IMG/VR virus record: IMGVR_UViG_3300025131_000195
Location: 1-35,248 of that record
Strand: one strand, 5' to 3'
Source of the DNA: a virus
DNA: 35,248 nucleotides
Shown here: piece by piece, positions 13,832 through 21,207 of the stretch
Numbering within the stretch: position 1 is the stretch's first letter
How the letters are laid out: the number at the start of each line of letters is the position of its first letter
Notes under the pieces: model-generated
Database searches by the model: none
Seen by the model: the letters and a program-made list of their open reading frames with translations, nothing else
What the model was told of the DNA's origin: nothing
Translations under genes and position numbers: made by a program

Positions 13832-14045
13832 ATTCACCTGCCATGGGATATGTGTAGGCTTTGTTTATAGTCCACACGTTTCCATCCATAAAAACATCAT
13901 AGCTTCTATCTTTCTCCTCACAAATCACGGCCGTCCGTGGCGTATCAGTTATCAAATATCGCTTTTCGCTATCTTTACGAAGCCAATGTAAGCGCGTATG
14001 CTGTGGGATCCATACTAAATCTCCTTTTTTCATATTTTCTGTCAT
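13821..14045 (-). CDS. SH3-like GDLV-family protein, 74 aa
   Basis: The start is the ATG at 14045, seven bases after the GGAG that lies across the groEL stop; an upstream in-frame start inside groEL is not needed. The product has KKGDLVWIPQ, then YLITDTPRTAVICEEK and YDVFMDGNVWTINKAY, the same strand order as the small GDLV proteins at 1742, 1989 and 2700, about 12 kb away. It sits directly after groEL and is translationally coupled to it. Function unknown. Confidence 0.65.
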   Translation of the reverse strand: MTENMKKGDLVWIPQHTRLHWLRKDSEKRYLITDTPRTAVICEEKDRSYDVFMDGNVWTINKAYTYPMAGEYAR

Positions 14046-14049
14046 ATAT

Positions 14050-15639
14050 TTACTCCGTTTGTATGATCCCATAGTTAGTGGTGATTAGAGTTCCGGCACA
14101 ACTGGCTGCATTTTGCAAGGCCGTGCGAGTAACTTTAACGGGATCAATAATTCCACCTCTAAATAAATTAACTAGCTCTCCAGTTCTAAAATTCCAGCCA
14201 TAATCTTTACGAGCATCCAAAACTTTGCTGATTATTATATCGGGAGACTCGTTGGCGTTAAGTGCCATCTGGCGCAGTGGCTCTCGGCATGCTTCACTGA
14301 CAACGGATACTCCGTATGCCTGATCGGATTGATTGGATGTGATCGCAATCGAATTACCAGCGTGAAGTAGCGCAATGCCACCACCACAAACAATTCCCTC
14401 TTGTTGCGCCGAGCGCACTGCCTCTAAAGCGTCTTCAACCCGATGCTTTTTCTCCGTCATCTCGACCTCAGTTGCCCCTCCCACTCTAATCACTGCAACG
14501 CCAGAAGATAGGCGAACAATACGCTCTTGGATTCTTTTACAGTCTCTTAGTGTCTGGATGGCATCCGCGCCTTCGGTGTCCTTGATCAGCTGCTTGAGTG
14601 ATTCAATTCTTTCTTCTATTGCTTCGTAGTCGCAACTTCCTCCAACAATTGTGGTATTATATTTGTTGCTCTCAATAGACTTAGCAGTGCCGAGATCCGT
14701 TAGTTGGACTTCCTGTAACTTCATTCCGCTTTCGCGAGTCACAAATGTGGCGCCGGATGATAGAGCAAGATCGTCAAGGATATTTCGACGCTCTTCTCCG
14801 TACATTGGAGCTTTGATTGCAGCAACTTTAAGTGTGCCGCGCATCGCATTCATGATCATTGCCGCTAACGCTTGGCCTTCGATGTCTTCAGCCACCACAA
14901 CCAACGGTCGATTTTCGCGCGCGATCAACTCAAGTATGGGAAGTATTTGTTCAACCGCTGAAATCTTGTGATCCGTCACCAAAAATAACGGCTCGTCATA
15001 GTGCATTACACCACGACGCTCATCGGTTATGAACGCACCCGCGCAGAAGCCGGCACTGAAGCTAAATCCTTCCGAAATGTCCAAAGTTGTTTCGAGCGAT
15101 CTAGACTCTTCAATTGTGATTGAGCCGTCTTGGCCAACTTTATCGACAGCAGTCGCGATTAGCTCTCCAATGGTTCGGTCATTGTTCGCAGAAATAGTGG
15201 CAATGTTTGTGATTTCTTTAACACTCTTAACTGGGCGCGACATTTCCTGCAAATTAGCTACCACTTCCCTAACAGCCAGATCGATGCCACGTTGTAACTC
15301 GATAGGGGAGACACCTGACGCGATAAAACGTTGTGATTCTCGTAGTATGGCTCTGGCGAGTACTGTGGAAGTAGTAGTGCCATCGCCCGCTGAGTTGTTT
15401 GTTTCAACAGCAGCTTGCCGTAAGATTTGAACTCCTGCATTTTCAAATGGATCCTCTAGTGCTACAAAGGCCGCCACCGTAACACCATCTTTTGTGATGA
15501 AGGGCTGCTTGTCTCTTTCTTTTAGCAGAACATTGCGGCCTCGCGGGCCAAGTGTGGAGGCTACGTTGTCTGCCAGTACGTTAGCTCCCTTTATAATTTT
15601 TTGTTGTAGAGTTTGATTGTCATCATAAGCTCTGCTCAT
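14050..15639 (-). CDS. groEL: Phage chaperonin GroEL, 529 aa
   Basis: GroEL folds proteins inside a tetradecameric ATP-driven chamber. The nucleotide site is visible as TLGPRGRN (29-36), TKDGVT with D51, and GDGTTTSTV with D86. The equatorial VEDAL and EGIVCGGG segments follow near residues 400-420. The apical region is recognisable (MYGEERRNILDDLALSSG). Length is close to the bacterial 545-550 but the C-terminal GGM tail is absent. It has its own promoter at 15662-15690 and a GGGGGA ribosome site. A GroES-like gene lies at 31245. It probably folds virion proteins. Confidence 0.95.
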   Translation of the reverse strand: MSRAYDDNQTLQQKIIKGANVLADNVASTLGPRGRNVLLKERDKQPFITKDGVTVAAFVALEDPFENAGVQILRQAAVETNNSAGDGTTTSTVLARAILRESQRFIASGVSPIELQRGIDLAVREVVANLQEMSRPVKSVKEITNIATISANNDRTIGELIATAVDKVGQDGSITIEESRSLETTLDISEGFSFSAGFCAGAFITDERRGVMHYDEPLFLVTDHKISAVEQILPILELIARENRPLVVVAEDIEGQALAAMIMNAMRGTLKVAAIKAPMYGEERRNILDDLALSSGATFVTRESGMKLQEVQLTDLGTAKSIESNKYNTTIVGGSCDYEAIEERIESLKQLIKDTEGADAIQTLRDCKRIQERIVRLSSGVAVIRVGGATEVEMTEKKHRVEDALEAVRSAQQEGIVCGGGIALLHAGNSIAITSNQSDQAYGVSVVSEACREPLRQMALNANESPDIIISKVLDARKDYGWNFRTGELVNLFRGGIIDPVKVTRTALQNAASCAGTLITTNYGIIQTE

Positions 15640-15661
15640 TAGTCCCCCATGGTTATAATAT

Positions 15662-15690
15662 ATTGTAATCTCTTACGAGTATTTTGTCAA
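15662..15690 (-). promoter_or_regulatory. Sigma-70-type promoter for groEL
   Basis: The minus strand reads TTGACA (15690-15685), a 17-base spacer and TACAAT (15667-15662), 22 bases before the groEL start codon. It fills the only gap between the 605-residue gene and groEL, so the chaperonin can be transcribed separately from the virion genes upstream. Confidence 0.85.
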
Positions 15691-15704
15691 GCTATTTGTT
15701 GGAT

Positions 15705-17522
15705 TTATTCTTCAGTAAAGGAGCCATAATCCACCTGGGAGCCTCCCATGGCCTGTGGGCGCTCGGGATCTTCGGCCGCCTCCTTCATGCCGCCGATTGA
15801 TGCGTCAACTGTTCGTTTAAGCTCGGAAGCATTTTGTACGGCCTTGACGCCGGCGGCGTCTTTTCTCTTATAGTCGCGCTTATTACATTTCACCGGCTCT
15901 ACGTCTTCAGCGCCCGTACCACAATCAGTCAAGAAAAATCTTCCAATATTTTCAGACAATTCGGCCATGGCGTTGAACATTTTCGTCATGTCCTCGCCAA
16001 TGTTTTGAGCACCTGCTTTAAAAGATTTGGAAACAGTGTAGTCGTTGACGCTTAAAGTACCAATTGTATTGGCCCTTTTCGTATAATACACTGGACTAAT
16101 GGTAAATTGTTCTCGGTTCTTGAATCCGGGTGGGCCGTACCTGACTGTTTCCATTGTAGTTTTGCCCTTCTTCACCACTTCTTCTTCTTTCGTCTGCGTG
16201 ACGAGCTTCCAAAAATTGGCAGGATCTGTAGCAGCGAGCTTCATCCAGTAGGCTTGTTCCTCCTCATTTCCCCATATTAGTTCGCGCTCCTTATTATTGG
16301 CGCCTCCAATCGTCAACTCAAAATTTGATGCAACTTTAAAGCCACCGACGCCACCAGGAACCGTTTTAGAAATATTTGCCGACCAGCCTACATTCAGGTC
16401 AAGAGGTTCGCCCTCTACAGGAGGTGCGCCGGCGATTAACAGGCCCAGATCCGAGTCAAAGGCACCCGGATCTGGGATCCAGAGGCCTCTCAGAGGGTGA
16501 TCTTTTCTCACTCTGGGAATCTTGGCTATTCTTACCCAAGTTGGCACGGCGGTGCCTCGCGCGATCTTTCCCGTCCTAAGCCATAAGTAATTACCGTCTG
16601 GCATGATCGGAGGGAACTGTATGCCAGTCCGTTCGTCTGGCATCGTCTCGGCGGGGCCCCTTCTTAGCCAAGTCAATTTCTCATTTTTAGCTGGGGTGAA
16701 TTTCACGGGTACAAGTTCAATTTTCTCTTCCCAGGTCTCATGACCAACCCAATCAAAAAAGCTTTCATGTGTAATATCAAACTCATAAAAAGTTACTGCG
16801 CTAACCTTGCTACCTCTTTTTCCTTTTGACATGGACTTGATTGCGACAACATAGCGCATATTAGCCTCTGCGCCATAATTTGCAAAATGCATCGCAAGGT
16901 CGTTAAAGCTGCCCTCCACGGTTCCTTTCTGGCGCAGAACCTTGAGGCTGACCGGGGAGTTCTCTTGTCCTGCGATATTGACTCTGATGTCTGCGATGTC
17001 ATGCTCTCCCGTGGGAATCTGGCGGGATTGCCATGTCGCACCGGAACCAAACAAAGAGGCCATGAGAGGCTCCCAAAGAAACCCGGCCACAGAGGGGTTA
17101 AACTCTCTAATCACAAATATAAACTGATCCAAAAACATAAGATAGGAAAGCGTTTGAGCAACCGGCAATCCTTCCATAGATTTTTCGGGGTTTGCAAAGA
17201 AGTCAGTTATAGCTTTTAATTTGAGAGCGATCTGACTTTGCGAACCATCGGATTCGGCTAGGCCTATCTTAGACATCCATTGCCTGAACAACGAAGAGTC
17301 CTCTGTGCTTGGCTTCTGTCCAACAGAAATTTCTGTAGGCACCAGCGGAGGCAGTCGAAGAGCACGACCGCGCCTTCTACTATCTTCTGTTAATAGTGAT
17401 AACTTGCTTGGATCAAAGGAGTTCATCGCCTCTTGTATTATGCCGATCAAAAGATCTGGGGTTACAATCACCTCTTGCTTCTTTTTGTATTCTTCTTTTA
17501 GTATATTTTTTAAGTCAGACAT
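15705..17522 (-). CDS. Large phage protein with a nuclease-like patch, 605 aa
   Basis: The start is the ATG at 17522, six bases after AGGG; a GTG four codons earlier overlaps the ribosome site. Residues about 150-220 (FLWEPLMASLFG, GEHDIADIRV, SPVSLKVLRQ, TVEGSFNDLAMHF, then YVVAIKSMSKG and YEFDIT) show an acid-D-SLK arrangement like the PD-(D/E)xK nuclease core (D175/D178 and K194). Similar proteins occur in marine T4-like phages, from memory. The C-terminus (SIGGMKEAAEDPERPQAMGG) looks disordered. It follows the ClpP-like gene and may be a virion or packaging protein. Nuclease activity is inference. Confidence 0.7.
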   Translation of the reverse strand: MSDLKNILKEEYKKKQEVIVTPDLLIGIIQEAMNSFDPSKLSLLTEDSRRRGRALRLPPLVPTEISVGQKPSTEDSSLFRQWMSKIGLAESDGSQSQIALKLKAITDFFANPEKSMEGLPVAQTLSYLMFLDQFIFVIREFNPSVAGFLWEPLMASLFGSGATWQSRQIPTGEHDIADIRVNIAGQENSPVSLKVLRQKGTVEGSFNDLAMHFANYGAEANMRYVVAIKSMSKGKRGSKVSAVTFYEFDITHESFFDWVGHETWEEKIELVPVKFTPAKNEKLTWLRRGPAETMPDERTGIQFPPIMPDGNYLWLRTGKIARGTAVPTWVRIAKIPRVRKDHPLRGLWIPDPGAFDSDLGLLIAGAPPVEGEPLDLNVGWSANISKTVPGGVGGFKVASNFELTIGGANNKERELIWGNEEEQAYWMKLAATDPANFWKLVTQTKEEEVVKKGKTTMETVRYGPPGFKNREQFTISPVYYTKRANTIGTLSVNDYTVSKSFKAGAQNIGEDMTKMFNAMAELSENIGRFFLTDCGTGAEDVEPVKCNKRDYKRKDAAGVKAVQNASELKRTVDASIGGMKEAAEDPERPQAMGGSQVDYGSFTEE

Positions 17523-17530
17523 TTGTTCCC

Positions 17531-18160
17531 TCACACAATAATATCAGCAATACCAAATTTAACTGCTTCCTCTGCTGATAAATAGACATTTACATTGCGA
17601 TTAAGCATTTCTTTTATATCAGATTTCGTCATATTTGTTTCCGCTACCAAACATTTCGTGTACATTTTTTGTAGATCGGCAATTGCTTCAAGCTCATTTG
17701 TCAAGTCTTGAAGGTTCCCGTGATTACCTGCTGCTACTGAATGTATCATAATCCTGCAGTTCTTTGCAATTCTTCTTTTTCCTTTTGTGCCGGCCGCGAG
17801 CAGCAGCACACCGGCAGACATTACTTTGCCTAGGCCAAGTGTATGAATCTCGCTTTCCTGTCTCGTAAAGCGCATTACATCATATAGCGCAAACATATCA
17901 TCAGCACTACCACCATAGGTCGAAAGGTAAAAATCAATGGGGCGCCTCTTCTCCATATCCTGCTCCATCTTGTTTATCTCATTTAAATAAAGCATCGCGT
18001 GAATAACTTCCGCAACCTTTTCTTCGTGAATATCACAAAACATCCCAATCGTTCTCAAGTCGGGCTCGGACCGACCCTCCAGGGTGCCGGCATCTACTAG
18101 TAAGATTTTTTGCTCTTCCTGCTCGGAAGATGTGATTTTGTCTAAGAGTTTTTTAATCAT
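17531..18160 (-). CDS. ClpP-like serine peptidase, 209 aa, altered triad
   Basis: The ClpP/crotonase-fold peptidase core is clear: YLSTYGGSADDMFALYDVM (oxyanion and dimer helix), GLGKVMSAGVLLLAAG with S115, and RIMIHSVAAG with H140. In ClpP the triad Asp sits just before the FLSA/YLSA motif; here the residue at that place is N191 (NVNVYLSAEEA). The ending KFGIADIIV is typical. Lying between an acidic putative scaffold gene and large virion genes, it could be a prohead or assembly protease rather than a ClpX partner. It overlaps the membrane protein gene upstream by eight bases. Confidence 0.85.
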   Translation of the reverse strand: MIKKLLDKITSSEQEEQKILLVDAGTLEGRSEPDLRTIGMFCDIHEEKVAEVIHAMLYLNEINKMEQDMEKRRPIDFYLSTYGGSADDMFALYDVMRFTRQESEIHTLGLGKVMSAGVLLLAAGTKGKRRIAKNCRIMIHSVAAGNHGNLQDLTNELEAIADLQKMYTKCLVAETNMTKSDIKEMLNRNVNVYLSAEEAVKFGIADIIV

Positions 18161-18563
18161 TTTTGTCCTGTTTTAAAAGCTGTAGCACAAATTGTTTGTT
18201 GTCGTCCAGATACTTCATTCCTGAACTCCAACTATCAAAGTCTATGATCGGATTATAAAACTTGGGATGCAGATCGAGCATCTCCTTTATTGCCTTATCT
18301 TTATATGAGGCGATCTCCACATTGAAAGAGTGCCTTACATCTTTAACGTCTTTGTCGCTTTGATTGTTTTCTTTCATTTGACGCAAGCGAGCGGTATGAG
18401 AATGATAAAAGTTTTCCATAGATTTGGCCAACACAGCTAGACTAATTAGTTGCGAAACACGTATTAGGCCAATGCTAATCCTAACTGAACGTAAGAAATA
18501 AAATGTTTTATGGGTTAAGTACCCGAACGTAAAAACCAATAAATATAGCCACCATGGCCCCAT
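18153..18563 (-). CDS. Single-span membrane protein, 136 aa
   Basis: The N-terminus MGPWWLYLLVFTFGYLTHKT is a membrane segment, followed by a second moderately hydrophobic helix (ISIGLIRVSQLISLAVLAKS) and a long charged helical domain (HTARLRQMKENNQSDKDVKD) to the C-terminus. The pattern resembles small membrane proteins of marine phages, from memory, without known function. GAGGTGA precedes the ATG. It is the first gene after the promoter/palindrome at 18579-18632 and overlaps the ClpP-like gene by eight bases. Confidence 0.7.
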   Translation of the reverse strand: MGPWWLYLLVFTFGYLTHKTFYFLRSVRISIGLIRVSQLISLAVLAKSMENFYHSHTARLRQMKENNQSDKDVKDVRHSFNVEIASYKDKAIKEMLDLHPKFYNPIIDFDSWSSGMKYLDDNKQFVLQLLKQDKND

Positions 18564-18578
18564 ACTTCACCTCAAAAA

Positions 18579-18604
18579 TTAACCACTGAGATCTCAGTGG
18601 TTAA
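18579..18604. repeat. Perfect 26-base palindrome at a transcription start
   Basis: Two 13-base arms (TTAACCACTGAGA and its exact complement) meet without a spacer. The -10 box of the promoter at 18604-18632 touches the palindrome, so it covers about +1 to +25 of the transcript. As DNA it is a classical operator shape. As RNA it would fold into a hairpin with a GATC loop, followed on the minus strand by TTTTT, the form of an intrinsic terminator or attenuator. Confidence 0.75.
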
Positions 18605-18632
18605 TAATATCATAAGTTTATGTCTCTGTCAA
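18604..18632 (-). promoter_or_regulatory. Sigma-70-type promoter before the membrane/ClpP unit
   Basis: The minus strand reads TTGACA (18632-18627), a 17-base spacer and TATTAT (18609-18604). The -35 box begins directly after the stop of the acidic 302-residue gene. A 26-base palindrome abuts the -10 box. Downstream genes are the 136-residue membrane protein, the ClpP-like peptidase and the 605-residue protein. Confidence 0.85.
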
Positions 18633-18633
18633 G

Positions 18634-19542
18634 TTATTTTGTTAGTCTCTTCATGATGCGCTCAGCTAGCTGATCGACCATCTGCTCTCTACGGCTCTCG
18701 GTCTGCAAACGACTGGCTACGCGCTTCGCGACCTCATTAACTACCTCTTCCATCTCAAATCGACCGCCGCGCACACCCATGGGGCCGCCGGGCTTTTCAT
18801 ATCCGTGGCCTCTACTTCGTCGCCTTCGGGAGCGCTCTAGCTCCTCTTCTTCTGCTGGGTCATAGGGAGTGCCGGGCTCCATCTCCGACTCGTACTCTTC
18901 TTCTTCAGGCTCTCCAAACCCAAGGGGCTCGTCGCCAAGGGGAGACTTGCGAAGGCTTCTAGGATCGCGACGGCCTTTCGAGCCGAAACCATAGTGAACT
19001 TCGTCAAGGTCTTCCTTCTCTTCTTTTTCGTATGGCTTGCCAAAGCCTTTCTCACCCTTACCCTTGGATTTTTTCTCTTCCTTTTCTGCTTGCTCGCGCT
19101 TCTTGCGCTTAGCTGCCATATCTTGGGCGCGGCGCTCCATCATAGGCTCTTCCTCTTCTTCGCCACCTTCTACGCCACCAAGCTCCATCTCCATCTCTTC
19201 TTCTTCGCCACCTTCTACGCCCATCTCTTCTTCTTCTTCGCCGGGCTCTTCGCTGACCTCGACCTCTTCGCCTGTAACTTCCGAAATGGCGCGCTCAAGG
19301 GCGCTCATAAAGTCATCCATGGAGACCATTTCTCCACCGCCTTCCTCTTCGGCGCCCAGATCCATCTCTTCTTCGCCGCCAAGATCTTCCTCTTCGTCGC
19401 CTCCGAGATCCATCTCTTCTTCTTCATCGCGCGCGCCGGGCATGCCGTATTCGCTAAGACGATCCCGACTGATGGGTCGCAAGTTAGCGAGCTTCATAAA
19501 TTGGCGAATCTCGCCTTCTGTTAATAGTTTCTTACGAGCCAT
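18634..19542 (-). CDS. Acidic low-complexity protein, possible scaffold, 302 aa
   Basis: The start is the ATG at 19542 after AAGGAG; an in-frame ATG at 19563 includes the ribosome site. A conserved-looking opening (MARKKLLTEGEIRQFMKLAN) is followed by about 80 residues of Glu/Gly repeats (such as GGEEEEMEMELGGVEGGEEE), a Lys/Glu stretch (REQAEKEEKKSKGKGEKG), more acidic sequence, and a C-terminal helix (VNEVAKRVASRLQTESRR). It lies just upstream of the ClpP-like gene, as scaffolds often do beside prohead proteases. Nucleotide repeats (CTTCTTCGCCACC) at 19155 and 19200 suggest expansion by slippage. The scaffold role is inference. Confidence 0.7.
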   Translation of the reverse strand: MARKKLLTEGEIRQFMKLANLRPISRDRLSEYGMPGARDEEEEMDLGGDEEEDLGGEEEMDLGAEEEGGGEMVSMDDFMSALERAISEVTGEEVEVSEEPGEEEEEMGVEGGEEEEMEMELGGVEGGEEEEEPMMERRAQDMAAKRKKREQAEKEEKKSKGKGEKGFGKPYEKEEKEDLDEVHYGFGSKGRRDPRSLRKSPLGDEPLGFGEPEEEEYESEMEPGTPYDPAEEEELERSRRRRSRGHGYEKPGGPMGVRGGRFEMEEVVNEVAKRVASRLQTESRREQMVDQLAERIMKRLTK

Positions 19543-19578
19543 TGTAAAATCTCCTTGTTTCATGACACAAACTCAAAA

Positions 19579-19587
19579 ATAAATAGT
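19579..19587 (-). promoter_or_regulatory. ACTATTTAT motif, candidate late-promoter element
   Basis: The minus strand nonamer ACTATTTAT lies 36 bases before the start of the acidic 302-residue gene, in a 65-base gap. The same bases include TACTAT, which is 17 bases from a TTGATG sequence, so a weak sigma-70-type promoter is an alternative reading. Confidence 0.35.
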
Positions 19588-19607
19588 AATAACTTTTGGT
19601 AATGGCA

Positions 19608-19868
19608 TCAAAAACGAAAACAACCTATCAAATTTAATGACTTAAGTTTTCTTAGGGCTTTAGTTTCGATTTGTTTTATCCTCGCAAAAGATAAATGTTC
19701 TCTTTCTGCAACCTCTCGGAGAGTCATGGGACCGTGCTCATAAACTGAAACTAGAGTACAATTATATTCCTCTGGAAAGTCTTGCCATAAGCGACACTCT
19801 TTCTCTACGCAGCTTTTCTTTTTGTTTATACATTTGCGAGAACATTCGCGTAATCCGTCAATCTTCAT
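19608..19868 (-). CDS. Sigma-70 region 4-like regulator, 86 aa
   Basis: The C-terminal half is a helix-turn-helix of the sigma-70 region 4 type: MTLREVAEREHLSFARIKQI followed by ETKALRKLKSL. Region 4 recognises -35 DNA when attached to RNA polymerase. The N-terminal half has cysteines at 9, 13, 20, 25 and 37 (CSRKC, CVEKEC, NCTL), a possible metal site. No region 2 is present, so it is not a full sigma factor. It overlaps the 108-residue gene by four bases (ATGA) and lies just before the block of virion genes, suggesting a late-transcription role. Confidence 0.8.
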   Translation of the reverse strand: MKIDGLRECSRKCINKKKSCVEKECRLWQDFPEEYNCTLVSVYEHGPMTLREVAEREHLSFARIKQIETKALRKLKSLNLIGCFRF

Positions 19869-20191
19869 ATTTCTGGACGCTCCTCTTCGATGAGATCAAA
19901 TATGTTCTCTATTTCCCCATCATTCAATCCAAAATCTTTCATCATCTGCTTTCCTTCGTCTCTCAACTTCTTTGATTTTGCTCTCTTTTGTTTGCCTTGC
20001 GGCTTTATTTCATCAATATAGCTTTGTATTCGTTCATCGCCATCAAGGTATCCGGCAATTATTGCTCGGAAGAACTTTGATTGAGTCACCCCGTCGTGTC
20101 GTAACTTTAAAATAAGTTTAGCGTGCTGGTGGGTATTCTCTACGAACGCAACCTTCTTATCCAGGTGCGGATTGGCTACGTCACCAGACAC
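19865..20191 (-). CDS. Hypothetical charged protein, 108 aa, partner of sigma-like gene
   Basis: The segment THQHAKLILKLRHDGVTQSK followed by FFRAIIAGYLDGDERI looks like a compact helical DNA- or RNA-associated domain. A basic linker (QGKQKRAKSKKLRDEGKQMM) and an acidic helix (IENIFDLIEEERPEI) follow. I recall such proteins encoded beside small sigma-like factors in phages, without known function. The start is GTG at 20191 with GAGGAG six bases upstream. It overlaps the IMP dehydrogenase-like gene by one base and the sigma-like gene by four. Confidence 0.7.
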   Translation of the reverse strand: MSGDVANPHLDKKVAFVENTHQHAKLILKLRHDGVTQSKFFRAIIAGYLDGDERIQSYIDEIKPQGKQKRAKSKKLRDEGKQMMKDFGLNDGEIENIFDLIEEERPEI

Positions 20192-21207
20192 TACCAGCTC
20201 CTCGTATTGATATGCGTGCGACTTTCTGAAAGACCTGATGTGGTCTGACAGACAAAGTGCGCGGAGGCGTGGAGCTGTGTTAAATTTCTGGCTCCGCTAT
20301 ATGAAAACCCAGAACGGATCCCCTTTTCTAGATCCTCAAGAATCATTTCTGCGGGCCCTCGATGGGGCACTCGACTAACAACGCCTTCAAAAGATGAATA
20401 TTTTCCGCGCCACTCTATTTGTGCCTCCTTGGAGGCCATTCCTCGATAGGTTTTCCATCGATCGCCTTTGGCGTCCATATATATTTCTCCAGGAGCCTCG
20501 GTTGTTCCTGCGAGCAAGGAGCCAATCATTACAGCGTCTGCTCCTGCCGCAAGAGCCTTCACCATGTCGCCGGAATTTTTAATACCGCCATCGGCTACAA
20601 TTTTAACGTCTCTATCGGTTTTAGCACACTCAATTATAGTTTGTAGGCCTGGGAGACCATGGCCTGTTTGCACGCGCGTGGAACAAATGGATCCTCCTCC
20701 AATGTTACAGCGAACACTATCGGCGCCCCAATCTGCGAGGTCGTTGATGCCCTCAAGCGTTGCAACGTTACCGGCCATTAGATGATAATCGTCACCAAAT
20801 AGCTTTCTGAGTTTGTGCAGCGCCTCCTTCATCATAATGTGGTGTCCGTGAGCAACGTCAACGCACAAGAAATCGGCGCCGCAGTCTGCAAGTGCACTAG
20901 CGCGCTCAAGATAGTCGCCAGAGATGCCGATAGCAGCGCCAATAAGGCGAGGGGAGTTAACCTTGTTGATCTCGCTCGCCTGCTCTTGAATGGTATTGTA
21001 CCGATGAATAATTGCGCTAGCGCCAACATTTCCCATCGCATTTCCCATTGCACCCTCGGAAATAGTATCCATTGGAGATGCAAAGATAGGCAATTGAAGT
21101 ATAACGCCCTTTCCTAAATCAGTCGATATGTCAATCTCCGCGCGTGAACGAATGTCAGAATACTGTGGAACGAGTAACACATCATCGTAAGAATATGTTT
21201 TATTCAT
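20191..21207 (-). CDS. IMP dehydrogenase/GMP reductase family enzyme, CBS-less, 338 aa
   Basis: This TIM-barrel family either oxidises IMP to XMP or reduces GMP to IMP. Visible are YDDVLLVP (7-14), the NAD-site CVDVAHGHH (115-123), the catalytic loop GGGSICSTR with C175, the phosphate site VADGGIK (204-210) and a flap reading YSSFEGVVSR with E284. The CBS pair is absent and the flap is short, as in GMP reductases. The RY pair of IMP dehydrogenases is not obvious, so I do not choose the direction. It is coupled to the thioredoxin-like gene by an ATGA overlap. It would shift purine pools. Confidence 0.85.
   Translation of the reverse strand: MNKTYSYDDVLLVPQYSDIRSRAEIDISTDLGKGVILQLPIFASPMDTISEGAMGNAMGNVGASAIIHRYNTIQEQASEINKVNSPRLIGAAIGISGDYLERASALADCGADFLCVDVAHGHHIMMKEALHKLRKLFGDDYHLMAGNVATLEGINDLADWGADSVRCNIGGGSICSTRVQTGHGLPGLQTIIECAKTDRDVKIVADGGIKNSGDMVKALAAGADAVMIGSLLAGTTEAPGEIYMDAKGDRWKTYRGMASKEAQIEWRGKYSSFEGVVSRVPHRGPAEMILEDLEKGIRSGFSYSGARNLTQLHASAHFVCQTTSGLSESRTHINTRSW

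Noticed and set aside
19543-19563. Upstream ATG giving a seven-residue longer acidic protein
   Set aside because: The extension contains the AAGGAG ribosome site that properly serves the ATG at 19542.
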